A stretch of 64,000 nucleotides of DNA from Nisaea sediminum (lineage in GTDB: Bacteria; Pseudomonadota; Alphaproteobacteria; Thalassobaculales; Thalassobaculaceae): the NCBI RefSeq assembly GCF_014904705.1, contig NZ_JACZCQ010000006.1, forward strand, positions 868,001-932,000. The letters are read 5' to 3'. Of this stretch, positions 51,542 to 59,119 are shown in pieces; the first letter of the stretch is position 1, and each line of letters starts with the position of its first letter. The position numbers and the translations under genes were made by a program. The notes below the pieces were generated by a model. That model was not told the DNA's origin and made no database searches. It saw only the letters and a program-made list of their open reading frames with translations.

Positions 51542-52930
51542 ATGCCATTCCGATTCGTTGCCAAGGCCACGCCGAAATCCGTCCCGCTGACCCCGGTCAG
51601 CGCCGCCACCTTGCCGGGTTGGCTGAAAGGCGCGGAGACACGGGCGGCGCGCTGGGTGCGCGATTCGGGCTTCAAGGCGGATGCGGGCGCGGTCTGCTTC
51701 GTGCCCGGCGACGATGGCGGCCTCGAACGTGTGCTCTTCGGCGTTGCCGAGAGCGCGGCGCCGGGCGGCGGGCTCTGGGACCTCGCGCCGCTCCCGGCAC
51801 TGCTGCCGAAGGGACGCTACTATCTCGACGCTGCGCTCGCGCCCGAGGCCGCGACCCGGGCGGCGACGGGCTGGGCCCTCGCCCATTACAGCTTCGACAA
51901 GTTCAAGGAGAAGACCGTTTTCAAGGCGGAACTGGTCTGGCCGGAAGGGGCCGATCAGGACGAGGTGAAGCGGCTGGCCGAGGCGACCGCGCTCGCCCGC
52001 GACCTGATCAACCGCCCGGCTAACGATCTCGGCCCGGCGGAACTGGCATCGGCGGCCGAGGATCTGGCGAAGAGTTACAAGGCGAAATGCTCCGTCATCG
52101 AGGGCGAGGCGCTGCTTGCCGAGAACTTCCCGATGATCCACGCGGTCGGCCGCGCCGCCGACCGGGCGCCGCGACTGATCGATCTCCGCTGGGGCAAGAA
52201 GAGCCATCCGAAGGTGACCATCGTCGGCAAGGGCGTGATCTTCGACAGCGGCGGGCTCGACCTGAAGCCGGCCTCGGCGATGCTGATGATGAAGAAGGAC
52301 ATGGGCGGCTCGGCCCAGGCGCTGGCGCTGGCCAAGCTGGTGATGGACGCGAAACTGCCCGTGCGGCTCCGCGTGCTCGTGCCGGCGGTGGAGAACGCCG
52401 TTTCCGGCAACGCCTTCCGCCCGATGGACATTCTCTCCTCGCGCAAGGGTCTGACCGTCGAGGTCGGCAATACCGATGCCGAGGGCCGGCTGGTGCTCGC
52501 GGACGCGCTGACCGAGGCGGACAGCGAGGCGCCGGAGATGATCCTGGACTTCTCGACGCTCACCGGTGCCGCGCGGGTCGCGCTCGGCACCGATCTGCCG
52601 GCGCTCTTCAGCAACGACGATAAACTTGCGGAAGATCTGCTCGAGGCCGGGCTTGCCGAGGACGATCCGCTCTGGCGCCTGCCGCTGCACAAGCCCTACA
52701 AATCGATGCTGATTTCTCCGAACGCGGATCTCTCCAGCACCGGCTCCGGCCCCTATGCCGGCGCGATCACCGCGGCCCTGTTCCTCGAGCATTTCATTTC
52801 GGCCGAGACGCACTGGGCGCATGTCGACCTGATGGCCTGGAATCTCAAATCGAAACCGGGACGACCGGAAGGCGGCGAGGCTATGGGTGTCCGTGCATTT
52901 TATAGAATGTTGCGTAAACGTTATAGTTAA
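51542..52930 (+). CDS. Leucyl aminopeptidase family (M17) metallopeptidase
   Basis: A 462-residue M17 peptidase removing N-terminal amino acids. The metal and catalytic motifs are GKGVIFDSGGLDLKPASAM, KKDMGGSAQALALA and the signature NTDAEGRLVLADALTEAD with downstream DFSTLTGAARVALG. The N-terminal macro-like domain (residues 1-150) is present. The start ATG 51542 lies behind GGAG. It is on the opposite strand to the GST gene, diverging from it. Confidence 0.94.
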   Translation: MPFRFVAKATPKSVPLTPVSAATLPGWLKGAETRAARWVRDSGFKADAGAVCFVPGDDGGLERVLFGVAESAAPGGGLWDLAPLPALLPKGRYYLDAALAPEAATRAATGWALAHYSFDKFKEKTVFKAELVWPEGADQDEVKRLAEATALARDLINRPANDLGPAELASAAEDLAKSYKAKCSVIEGEALLAENFPMIHAVGRAADRAPRLIDLRWGKKSHPKVTIVGKGVIFDSGGLDLKPASAMLMMKKDMGGSAQALALAKLVMDAKLPVRLRVLVPAVENAVSGNAFRPMDILSSRKGLTVEVGNTDAEGRLVLADALTEADSEAPEMILDFSTLTGAARVALGTDLPALFSNDDKLAEDLLEAGLAEDDPLWRLPLHKPYKSMLISPNADLSSTGSGPYAGAITAALFLEHFISAETHWAHVDLMAWNLKSKPGRPEGGEAMGVRAFYRMLRKRYS

Positions 52931-52967
52931 TGCGCACGATAAACGAACGATCCGTCAGGATCGAACA

Positions 52968-52996
52968 TTGCGCGATACGGAAACGACCTGTATAGT
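52968..52996 (+). promoter_or_regulatory. Promoter for marR gene
   Basis: TTGCGC (52968-52973) and TATAGT (52991-52996) with the optimal 17-bp spacer, 41 bp before ATG 53038. Confidence 0.5.
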
Positions 52997-53037
52997 CAAA
53001 TCGACTTCGAAACAAATACAGCGTTGCCGGAAGCGAA

Positions 53038-53403
53038 ATGGCCGTCGATTCGATCCAAGCTCTCAGCATTTGGCGCAAGGCCCTGGTTGAAAGCGTCCGG
53101 CGCGACACGCCGGACCTGACCGCGCGTCAGCTCGCCGTGCTGCTGACGGTCTATATCGAGAACCCGCCGCACACGGTGCGCGGTCTCGCGGCGACGCTGA
53201 ACGTCTCCAAGCCGGCCATCACCCGCGCCCTCGACCGGCTCGGCGAATACGGCTTCGTGCGCCGCAAGGCGGACGAGAGCGACCGCCGCAGCGTGCTGGT
53301 CCAGCGCACCGTGAAGGGCTCCGTCTTCCTGACCGAGTTCGGCGATCTCGTGGTCGGTGCTTCCAGGGGCACCCGCTTCGAGCAGTCCGACGCCGCCGAC
53401 TGA
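53038..53403 (+). CDS. MarR-like winged-helix transcriptional regulator
   Basis: A 121-residue winged-helix protein. LTARQLAVLLTVYIENPPHTVRGLAATLNVSKPAITRALDRLGEYG is the MarR HTH and recognition helix, and the wing is RRKADESDRRSVLVQRT. It is shorter than classical MarR (about 140-150), so the C-terminal dimer helix is reduced. The target is unknown; an AT-rich promoter region of about 107 bp separates it from the peptidase gene upstream. Confidence 0.85.
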   Translation: MAVDSIQALSIWRKALVESVRRDTPDLTARQLAVLLTVYIENPPHTVRGLAATLNVSKPAITRALDRLGEYGFVRRKADESDRRSVLVQRTVKGSVFLTEFGDLVVGASRGTRFEQSDAAD

Positions 53404-53421
53404 CCGCGCCGGACTCTTTTC

Positions 53422-54354
53422 TCAATACTTCTGTTTCGGATCGACCATGTTGTTCGGCGCCTCGCCGCGGAACACTTTCCGGATCGCATCCGCGACCTGG
53501 TCGGCGCCGCTGAGCGGGTTGGTCTGGGCCGAGACATGGGGCCAGAGATCGACCTTCGGATGCTCCCAGAACGGGCTGTCCTGAGGCAGCGGCTCCCGGC
53601 GGAAGACGTCGAGCGCGGCATGGGCGATATGGCCGCTGTCGAGCGCCGCCAGCAGGTCTTCCTCGACCACATGGCCGCCGCGGCCGGAATTGATCACGAA
53701 GCTGCCCTCCGGCATCGCCGCTAGGGTCTCGGCGTTGATCACACCCTCGGTCTCCGGCGTCAGCGGCAGCAGGCAGCAGAGAATCTCGGTCCGTTGCATG
53801 AACGGAATGAGCTGGTCGGCGCCGAAATAACTCGTCACGCCCGGAATGATCTTCTCGCTGCGGCTCCAGCCGGCAGTCTCGAAACCGAGCGCTGCGATCT
53901 TCGCCGCCGCGTCCGCGCCGAGCGCGCCGAGCCCGAGAATGCCGACCCTGCGGCTTGCCGTGTCCGGCGCCGGCAGGGCGGTCCAGGTCTTGGTCTTGCG
54001 CAGTTCCTCGTATTCCGGCGCCTGACGGTGATAGCGCAGCACGTGCAGCAGAACCCACTCGCTCATCGCCTGCGCCATCCAGGGATCGACCAGCCGCATG
54101 ATCTTGATGCCCTCCGGCAGTTCCGGATCGGCGAAGATGTGGTCGACGCCCTGGCCGAGGGAGCAGACGCATTTGAGGTTCGGGAACTGCTTCAGCGCGC
54201 CCGGAGGCATCTTCCAGGCCAGCACGAACTCGACGTCCTCCGGGTTCCCCACGTCCGGCCAGGCGCGGAAATCGAGATCGGGGATCCGCTCCTTCAGGGA
54301 CTTCTCCCAGCCGGTGGCGGTGTCGGAGGTGGAGCGGAAAAGGATGGCGGGCAT
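53422..54354 (-). CDS. ghrA: Glyoxylate/hydroxypyruvate reductase A
   Basis: A 310-residue D-2-hydroxyacid dehydrogenase. It has the Rossmann motif VGILGLGALGADAAAKIAAL, catalytic NSGRGGHVVEEDLLAAL, the Glu-containing ALDVFRREPLP and the His motif LWPHVSAQTNP. FRSTSDTATGWEKSLKERIP at the N-terminus is typical of GhrA, which reduces glyoxylate and hydroxypyruvate with NADPH. The start is ATG 54354. Confidence 0.9.
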   Translation of the reverse strand: MPAILFRSTSDTATGWEKSLKERIPDLDFRAWPDVGNPEDVEFVLAWKMPPGALKQFPNLKCVCSLGQGVDHIFADPELPEGIKIMRLVDPWMAQAMSEWVLLHVLRYHRQAPEYEELRKTKTWTALPAPDTASRRVGILGLGALGADAAAKIAALGFETAGWSRSEKIIPGVTSYFGADQLIPFMQRTEILCCLLPLTPETEGVINAETLAAMPEGSFVINSGRGGHVVEEDLLAALDSGHIAHAALDVFRREPLPQDSPFWEHPKVDLWPHVSAQTNPLSGADQVADAIRKVFRGEAPNNMVDPKQKY

Positions 54355-54436
54355 GGGGGCTCCGGGAATGTGTTCGAGGCGGGAGTTTGGTCGTAACACG
54401 AGGGCACGGGACGGGACCAGCCCTCACCTGAAGGTC

Positions 54437-54468
54437 GTCATCCCGGCCGATAGGCCGGGGGGGATGTC
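54437..54468. repeat. Short degenerate GTCATCCCGG palindrome
   Basis: A 32-bp remnant (GTCATCCCGGCC...GGGATGTC) upstream of the SET-domain gene. It lacks the long internal block of the full copies. Confidence 0.5.
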
Positions 54469-54533
54469 TCAATCCGCAATAAAAACGTCACGATTTTCGT
54501 CTAACGTTCCGCCCCTTCCGAAGGCAGGTCAGC

Positions 54534-55040
54534 ATGTTCGTGTGGTTCTCAGACAGTGTCGAAAAGTATGCAAGCGAGATTGAGGGCACCGGTTTGCGCG
54601 CGGTCCGGCCGATCGCTGTGGGCGATCTCCTGATCGTCAAAGGCGGGCATGTCTTCAACCGGGAGCGGCGTGACGACCTGGCGAAAACTCTCGGACCCGC
54701 GGAGATCCAGATCGACGATCATCTGTTCATCGGACCGGACAGGCCCGAAGATCGGGATTCGGGCATGATGTATCTGAACCATTCCTGCGATCCCAATGTC
54801 GGCATGGTCGGTCAGATCGCGTTTCATGCCATGCGCGATATCGCCGCCGGAGAGGAGCTGGCTTTCGACTACGCCACCGGCGACGACGACGACTGGAAGA
54901 TGGAGTGCAGATGCGGTGCGGAAAACTGCCGCAGGACAGTGACCGGTCGGGACTGGAGGATGCCGGAGCTCCAGGCGCGCTATGCCGGCTGGTTCTCGGC
55001 TTATCTGCAGCGCAAGATCGCGGCGCTGCAGGGGGCCTGA
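54534..55040 (+). CDS. SET-domain protein-lysine methyltransferase-like
   Basis: A 168-residue stand-alone SET domain. Key features are GTGLRAVRPIAVGDLLIVKGG (N-SET), YLNHSCDPNVGMVGQ (SET motif III, N-H-S-C-x-P-N) and GEELAFDYATGDDDDW (motif IV, with the catalytic Tyr). A post-SET cysteine cluster CRCGAENCR follows. These features define a SAM-dependent lysine methyltransferase, a fold mainly known from eukaryotes and scattered in bacteria. The target protein is unknown. A degenerate palindromic repeat lies just upstream. Confidence 0.88.
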   Translation: MFVWFSDSVEKYASEIEGTGLRAVRPIAVGDLLIVKGGHVFNRERRDDLAKTLGPAEIQIDDHLFIGPDRPEDRDSGMMYLNHSCDPNVGMVGQIAFHAMRDIAAGEELAFDYATGDDDDWKMECRCGAENCRRTVTGRDWRMPELQARYAGWFSAYLQRKIAALQGA

Positions 55041-55064
55041 CGACCGCGATGGAGCGGAGCGGGG

Positions 55065-55844
55065 TCAGGCCTTCGAGAGGATCTCGAGTGCGGCCTCGTG
55101 CACGCGCTTGTCGCCGGAGGCGAGAATCCGGTTGGTCGAGCCGGGCGCCGGGCGCTCGCCCTTCCAGTCGGTGATGATCCCGCCGGCGGCCTCGATTACC
55201 GGGACCACGGCGAGGAAATCGTAATCCTGCAGCCCGGCCTCGACGCAGAGATCGACATGGCCGCTCGCGAGCGTCGCGAAATTGTGACAGTCGCCGCCGA
55301 ACACCTGGTAGCGGGTCGCGGCGCGCATCTCGGCATAGATCTCCTCGACCCCGTCGAACATGCTGGGAGAAGTGGCGGCGAGGATGGCACCGGAGAGGCT
55401 CTCGCACGGACGTACCGTCACCGGTGAGCCGTTCATCCGGGTGATGTAGCCCTTGCCGCCGATCCAGCGTTCGTTCAGCACCGGCATGTCGATCACGCCG
55501 AGCGCCGGCGAGCCATTCTCGACGAGCCCGATCAGGGTGCCGAAGCGCGGGCTGCCGGTGATGAAGGCCTTGGTGCCGTCGATCGGGTCGAGCGACCAGA
55601 CGAATTCCGCGTCCTCCCGGACCTTGCCGAACTCCTCGCCGGCGATACCGTGCTCCGGATAGCGCTCCTCGATCAGGGCGCGCATCACCTTCTCGGCCGT
55701 CCGGTCGGCGATGGTCACCGGACTCTCGTCCGCCTTCGCCTCGATATTGACGCCGAAATTGTGATAGCGGCGGATTACGCCGCGTGCGGCATCGGCGAGA
55801 GATGCGGCGAAGGCCGCGAGCTCGGTGGTGGAAGGCCGGGACAT
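55065..55844 (-). CDS. hisN: Histidinol-phosphatase (inositol monophosphatase-like)
   Basis: A 259-residue lithium-sensitive phosphatase family member. The metal and catalytic motifs are GIAGEEFG, WSLDPIDGTKAFITG and LQDYDFLAVVPVIEAAGG (D-x-x-A/V metal site). The FITGSPRFG segment is typical of HisN-type enzymes removing phosphate from histidinol phosphate; plain inositol monophosphatase is possible. The start is ATG 55844. Confidence 0.88.
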   Translation of the reverse strand: MSRPSTTELAAFAASLADAARGVIRRYHNFGVNIEAKADESPVTIADRTAEKVMRALIEERYPEHGIAGEEFGKVREDAEFVWSLDPIDGTKAFITGSPRFGTLIGLVENGSPALGVIDMPVLNERWIGGKGYITRMNGSPVTVRPCESLSGAILAATSPSMFDGVEEIYAEMRAATRYQVFGGDCHNFATLASGHVDLCVEAGLQDYDFLAVVPVIEAAGGIITDWKGERPAPGSTNRILASGDKRVHEAALEILSKA

Positions 55845-55860
55845 GAGGATCAAACTCCGC

Positions 55861-55892
55861 AAAAGAAAAAGCCGGGCAACGCGGTGCCCGGC
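55861..55892 (-). terminator. Rho-independent terminator of cycM-like gene
   Basis: Read on the minus strand, GCCGGGC and GCCCGGC form a perfect 7-bp stem followed by TTTTTCTTTT. It lies between the cytochrome stop (55918) and the hisN start (55844). Confidence 0.75.
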
Positions 55893-55917
55893 TTCTCGTC
55901 AAAAGTCTCGAATAGGA

Positions 55918-56520
55918 TCAGCCGCCGGTGGCCGCTTTGTAGGCATCCTCGACCGCCTGCACTTCATCCGCGGTCGGCAGCGGCGCCGGGCTGTCGGCGA
56001 GGGAACGGAGATAGGCGACGAGGTCGGCCCGGTCTTCCGCTTTCTTGATGCCGGCGAAGTTCATCTTCGTGCCCGGCGCATAGTCCTTCGGCTTCTTCAG
56101 GAACTTGTTGAGCGACGTGTAGGTCCAGTTCGGGGTCTCGCCCGAGGACTTGATCGCGTCGGAATAGGCGAAATCGGCAAGGTGGCCCTTGTCGGCGTTC
56201 ACGACGTTCCAAAGGTTCGGGCCGACCTTGTTCGGGCCGCCCTTGTCGAAGCTGTGGCACGCGGCGCACTTTTTCGCGGTCTTTTCGCCAGCGGCCGGGT
56301 CGGCGCTGGCGAGCATGCCGAGGATCGGCTCGATCGGTGCCGGGCCCGCCGGCTCGGCGGAAGCGGTGGCTTCGCCGCCGGTCACTTCGATCGGATAGGC
56401 ATTCTCTTCGAGATCGTGCGGATGGACCAGCACGCCCGCGAGCTTGCCGACGCCCATCAGAAGCAGGCCGCCGCAGAGAACGCCCGCGGCGATCTTGTTG
56501 AATTCCAGAGAAGATGACAT
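55918..56520 (-). CDS. Membrane-anchored cytochrome c (CycM-type)
   Basis: A 200-residue class I cytochrome c with an uncleaved N-terminal anchor (KIAAGVLCGGLLLMGVGKLAG). The heme motif is CAACHSFDKGGPNKVGPNLW and the axial Met lies in PGTKMNFAGIKKAEDR. A Pro/Ala-rich spacer separates anchor and heme domain. This matches the alphaproteobacterial CycM/cytochrome c552 type that carries electrons from the bc1 complex to oxidases. The start is ATG 56520. Confidence 0.93.
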   Translation of the reverse strand: MSSSLEFNKIAAGVLCGGLLLMGVGKLAGVLVHPHDLEENAYPIEVTGGEATASAEPAGPAPIEPILGMLASADPAAGEKTAKKCAACHSFDKGGPNKVGPNLWNVVNADKGHLADFAYSDAIKSSGETPNWTYTSLNKFLKKPKDYAPGTKMNFAGIKKAEDRADLVAYLRSLADSPAPLPTADEVQAVEDAYKAATGG

Positions 56521-56770
56521 GCCGAACCCTCGTCCCGCCTTTGTTTCCCGCCGTCGCGCCGCCTCTTCGGGCAACGCGCGGACCAGCTTATCTCACACTC
56601 CGGCCGCGCCGCAAAATCGGAGGCGACAGGCACGGAACAGTTTCCTATAAGGTTCCGCCCCTTAAGACGCAAGTCCGGACATGGGCTTGCCCTATCGAGC
56701 AGGGGGAGCGATGCGCGACATTTCGCCGCGCCGCGCGCATGAATTCCAGGGTCCGGGAGGGCTGACCGCG

Positions 56771-57526
56771 ATGGCGGCGAGTGCGAAACCCAGCAATCCG
56801 ATCGTGCTGATTCCGGCACGCATGAAGTCGGAGCGGCTGCCGAACAAGCCGCTGGCACTGATCGCCGGCGAGCCGATGATTGTCCATGTGATCCGCCGCG
56901 CCGAGGAGGCGAAGCTCGGCCGCGTCGCCGTCGCCTGCGCCGAGCAGGAGATCGCCGACGCGGTGATCGCGGCCGGCGGAGAGGCGGTGCTGACGGACCC
57001 GAACCATCCCTCCGGCTCCGACCGGATCTGGGAGGCTCTGCTGAAGCTCGATCCCGGGGGACAGCACGACGCCATCGTCAATATCCAGGGCGACCTGCCG
57101 GTGCTCGACCCGGCGGTGCCGCAGGCGGCCCTCGCGATGCTCGATCGGGCCGAGGTCGATATCGGCGCGCCGGCGGCGCCAATCGTCGACGAGGACGACG
57201 TCACCAATCCGAGCGTGACCAAACCCGTCGTCGCCTGGGAGGCGGACGGCAGCCGCGGCCGCGCGCTCTATTTCAGCCGCGCGACGGTACCTTATGGGCC
57301 GGGCGAGCTGTTCCATTTCATCGGCCTCTATGCCTATCGCCGCGCGGCGCTGGAGCGTTTCGTCGCCCTGCCGCCCTCGGCGCTGGAGAAGCGCGAGAAG
57401 CTGGAGCAGCTTCGCCCGCTCGAAGCCGGCATGCGCATCGACGTCGCCCGCGTTGACACGGTTCCGCTCGGTGTCGATACTCCGGCGGACCTTGAGAAGG
57501 CCCGGAAAATCCTCGAAAAACCCTGA
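56771..57526 (+). CDS. kdsB: 3-deoxy-manno-octulosonate cytidylyltransferase
   Basis: A 251-residue CMP-KDO synthetase activating KDO for lipopolysaccharide. Motifs: [20 protein letters not shown] (CTP loop), [27 protein letters not shown]-like [12 protein letters not shown] and [20 protein letters not shown]. The start ATG 56771 ([10 protein letters not shown]) behind GGGAGGG gives the usual length; an ATG at 56711 with a stronger AGGGGGAG site would add 20 residues. It confirms a Gram-negative host. The pheA gene begins 16 bases after its stop. Confidence 0.95.
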   Translation: MAASAKPSNPIVLIPARMKSERLPNKPLALIAGEPMIVHVIRRAEEAKLGRVAVACAEQEIADAVIAAGGEAVLTDPNHPSGSDRIWEALLKLDPGGQHDAIVNIQGDLPVLDPAVPQAALAMLDRAEVDIGAPAAPIVDEDDVTNPSVTKPVVAWEADGSRGRALYFSRATVPYGPGELFHFIGLYAYRRAALERFVALPPSALEKREKLEQLRPLEAGMRIDVARVDTVPLGVDTPADLEKARKILEKP

Positions 57527-57542
57527 GTTTGAAAGCAGTCCC

Positions 57543-58403
57543 GTGACCGAGCAGAAACAGAAGATCGCCTTCCAGGGCGAACCCGGCGCAAATTCCCACA
57601 TGGCCTGCCAGGCCGTCCGCCCCGACTTGGAGCCGATGCCCTGCCAGAGCTTTGAGGACATGCTGGAGGCGGTGAAGGCCGGCGAGGCACTCTGCGCCAT
57701 GGTGCCGGTGGAGAATTCCGTCGCCGGACGGGTCGCCGACATCCATCATCTGCTGCCGGAATCGGGACTCCATATCATCGGCGAGCATTTCCAGCGCATC
57801 AACGCGATGCTGCTGGGCGTTCCGGGCACGAAGCTCGAGGACATCCGGGAGATCCGCTCCCATGTCCATGCGCTTGCCCAGTCGCGCAAGCTGATGGCCG
57901 AACTCGGCGCCAAGCCGGTGCAGCATTCCGACACCGCCGGTGCCGCCCGCTATATCTCGGAAAAGGGCGACAAGTCGGTCGCCGCAATCGGGCCGCGGCT
58001 CGCCGCCGAACTGTATGGGCTCGACATCCTGCGCGAGGGCGTCGAGGACGCGGAGCACAATACCACCCGCTTCCTCATCATGGCTCGCGAGGGTGTGGTG
58101 CCGCCGGCCAATAACGGCCGCTGCGTAACCACCATTATCTTCCGAGTGCGCAGCGTGCCGGCTTCGCTCTACAAGGCGCTCGGCGGCTTTGCCACCAACG
58201 GCGTCAACCTGACCAAGCTCGAATCCTACCTGATCGACGGCAAGTTCACGGCCGCCCAGTTTTATGTCGATGCCGAGGGCCATCCGGAGGAGACGCCGCT
58301 GAAGCTGGCGCTCGAGGAACTGCGCTTCTTCTGTCCGCAAGGCGCGGTGAAGATCATGGGCACCTATCCCGCCCACCCGTTCCGCATCGAGAACATCAAC
58401 TGA
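57543..58403 (+). CDS. pheA: Prephenate dehydratase
   Basis: A 286-residue PDT with catalytic domain (IAFQGEPGANSHMACQAV, MVPVENSVAGRVADIHHLL, SDTAGAARYISEKGDKSVAA and NTTRFLIMAREG) and a C-terminal ACT domain (ALGGFATNGVNLTKLESYLIDG, Phe-sensing ESRP-like). It converts prephenate to phenylpyruvate for phenylalanine and is normally feedback-inhibited. The GTG start is at 57543. It directly follows kdsB and precedes the first yciI copy. Confidence 0.96.
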   Translation: MTEQKQKIAFQGEPGANSHMACQAVRPDLEPMPCQSFEDMLEAVKAGEALCAMVPVENSVAGRVADIHHLLPESGLHIIGEHFQRINAMLLGVPGTKLEDIREIRSHVHALAQSRKLMAELGAKPVQHSDTAGAARYISEKGDKSVAAIGPRLAAELYGLDILREGVEDAEHNTTRFLIMAREGVVPPANNGRCVTTIIFRVRSVPASLYKALGGFATNGVNLTKLESYLIDGKFTAAQFYVDAEGHPEETPLKLALEELRFFCPQGAVKIMGTYPAHPFRIENIN

Positions 58404-58458
58404 AACGGAAACGGAAACGGCGCGCCGCGGGCCGCCGGCACAACCAGCACTTAGAGGA

Positions 58459-58760
58459 GCTTCGAATGCCTTACGCCATCATTGCCCGCGACAAGCCCGG
58501 CGCTCTGGACAAGCGGATGGAACACCGTCCGGCCCATGTCGAGTATCTGAAGTCGAAGATGGACCTGATCCTCTGCGGCGGCGCCACCCTCGGCGGCGCG
58601 GACGAGAGCATGGACGGCAGCCTGCTGATCCTCGATACCGAGGACCGCGCGGTGGCCGAGGATTTCGCGAAGAACGATCCCTTCGCCCTCAACGGCGTGT
58701 TCGAGACCGTGACCGTCATGCCGTGGCGCAAGACCATCTGGGACAAGGCCCTGCAGGGCT
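58459..58760 (+). repeat. 302-bp direct repeat, left copy (contains yciI)
   Basis: It runs from GCTTCGAATG to CTGCAGGGCT and repeats at 60710-61011. Only three base substitutions separate the two copies, all within codons 13-16 of the gene. Confidence 0.95.
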
Positions 58761-58762
58761 AA
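58466..58762 (+). CDS. YciI family protein, copy 1
   Basis: A 98-residue YciI-like protein: IIARDKPGALDKRMEHRPAHVEYLKSKM, then GSLLILDTEDRAVAEDFAKNDPF. The YciI/dimeric alpha-beta barrel fold is suggested; the function is unknown, and some members are proposed hydrolases with catalytic His/Asp. GAGGAG lies seven bases before ATG 58466. It follows pheA, and an almost identical gene recurs at 60717. This copy has its stop in TAA rather than TGA. Confidence 0.92.
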   Translation: MPYAIIARDKPGALDKRMEHRPAHVEYLKSKMDLILCGGATLGGADESMDGSLLILDTEDRAVAEDFAKNDPFALNGVFETVTVMPWRKTIWDKALQG

Positions 58763-58795
58763 CGAAGCCCTTCAATCCCATCTCCCGTTCAGGTC

Positions 58796-58825
58796 GTCAT
58801 CCCAGCAAATTTCGGCGGGATGGCG
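58796..58825. repeat. Short degenerate GTCATCCC palindrome
   Basis: GTCATCCCAGCAAATTTCGGCGGGATGGC-like remnant directly after yciI copy 1; the closing arm is imperfect. Confidence 0.4.
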
Positions 58826-59119
58826 GCTGGGAGGTAAAATCCGCGCGAATTGCCCTTTCTTTTTCCGTTTCCGGATTGTGCCGGGCCGTCCGCTTGCGCG
58901 TTCTGCATATGTCGGTATTTCAACCGGCGCGGTGCCCGCACGCGACCCTGGGTGGGGGCAGCGCGTTGGTTCGCCTCTATTCACGATACATTTTAAAATA
59001 GAAAAACGTTCCGGTTCGTGGCGCGTGGTTGCATCGGCGTCGTCGTATTAAAGTATCCCCCTGCTCGGGACACGCGCCCGAAGGGCTTTTTCAAAGTCAT
59101 GGATTGGGGTGATCGGAAA

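Noticed and set aside
58404-58458. GGAAAC triplet tandem repeat before yciI copy 1 as a variable-number switch
   Set aside because: Only about three imperfect units, in a leader without obvious promoter alignment; too short to argue for phase variation.
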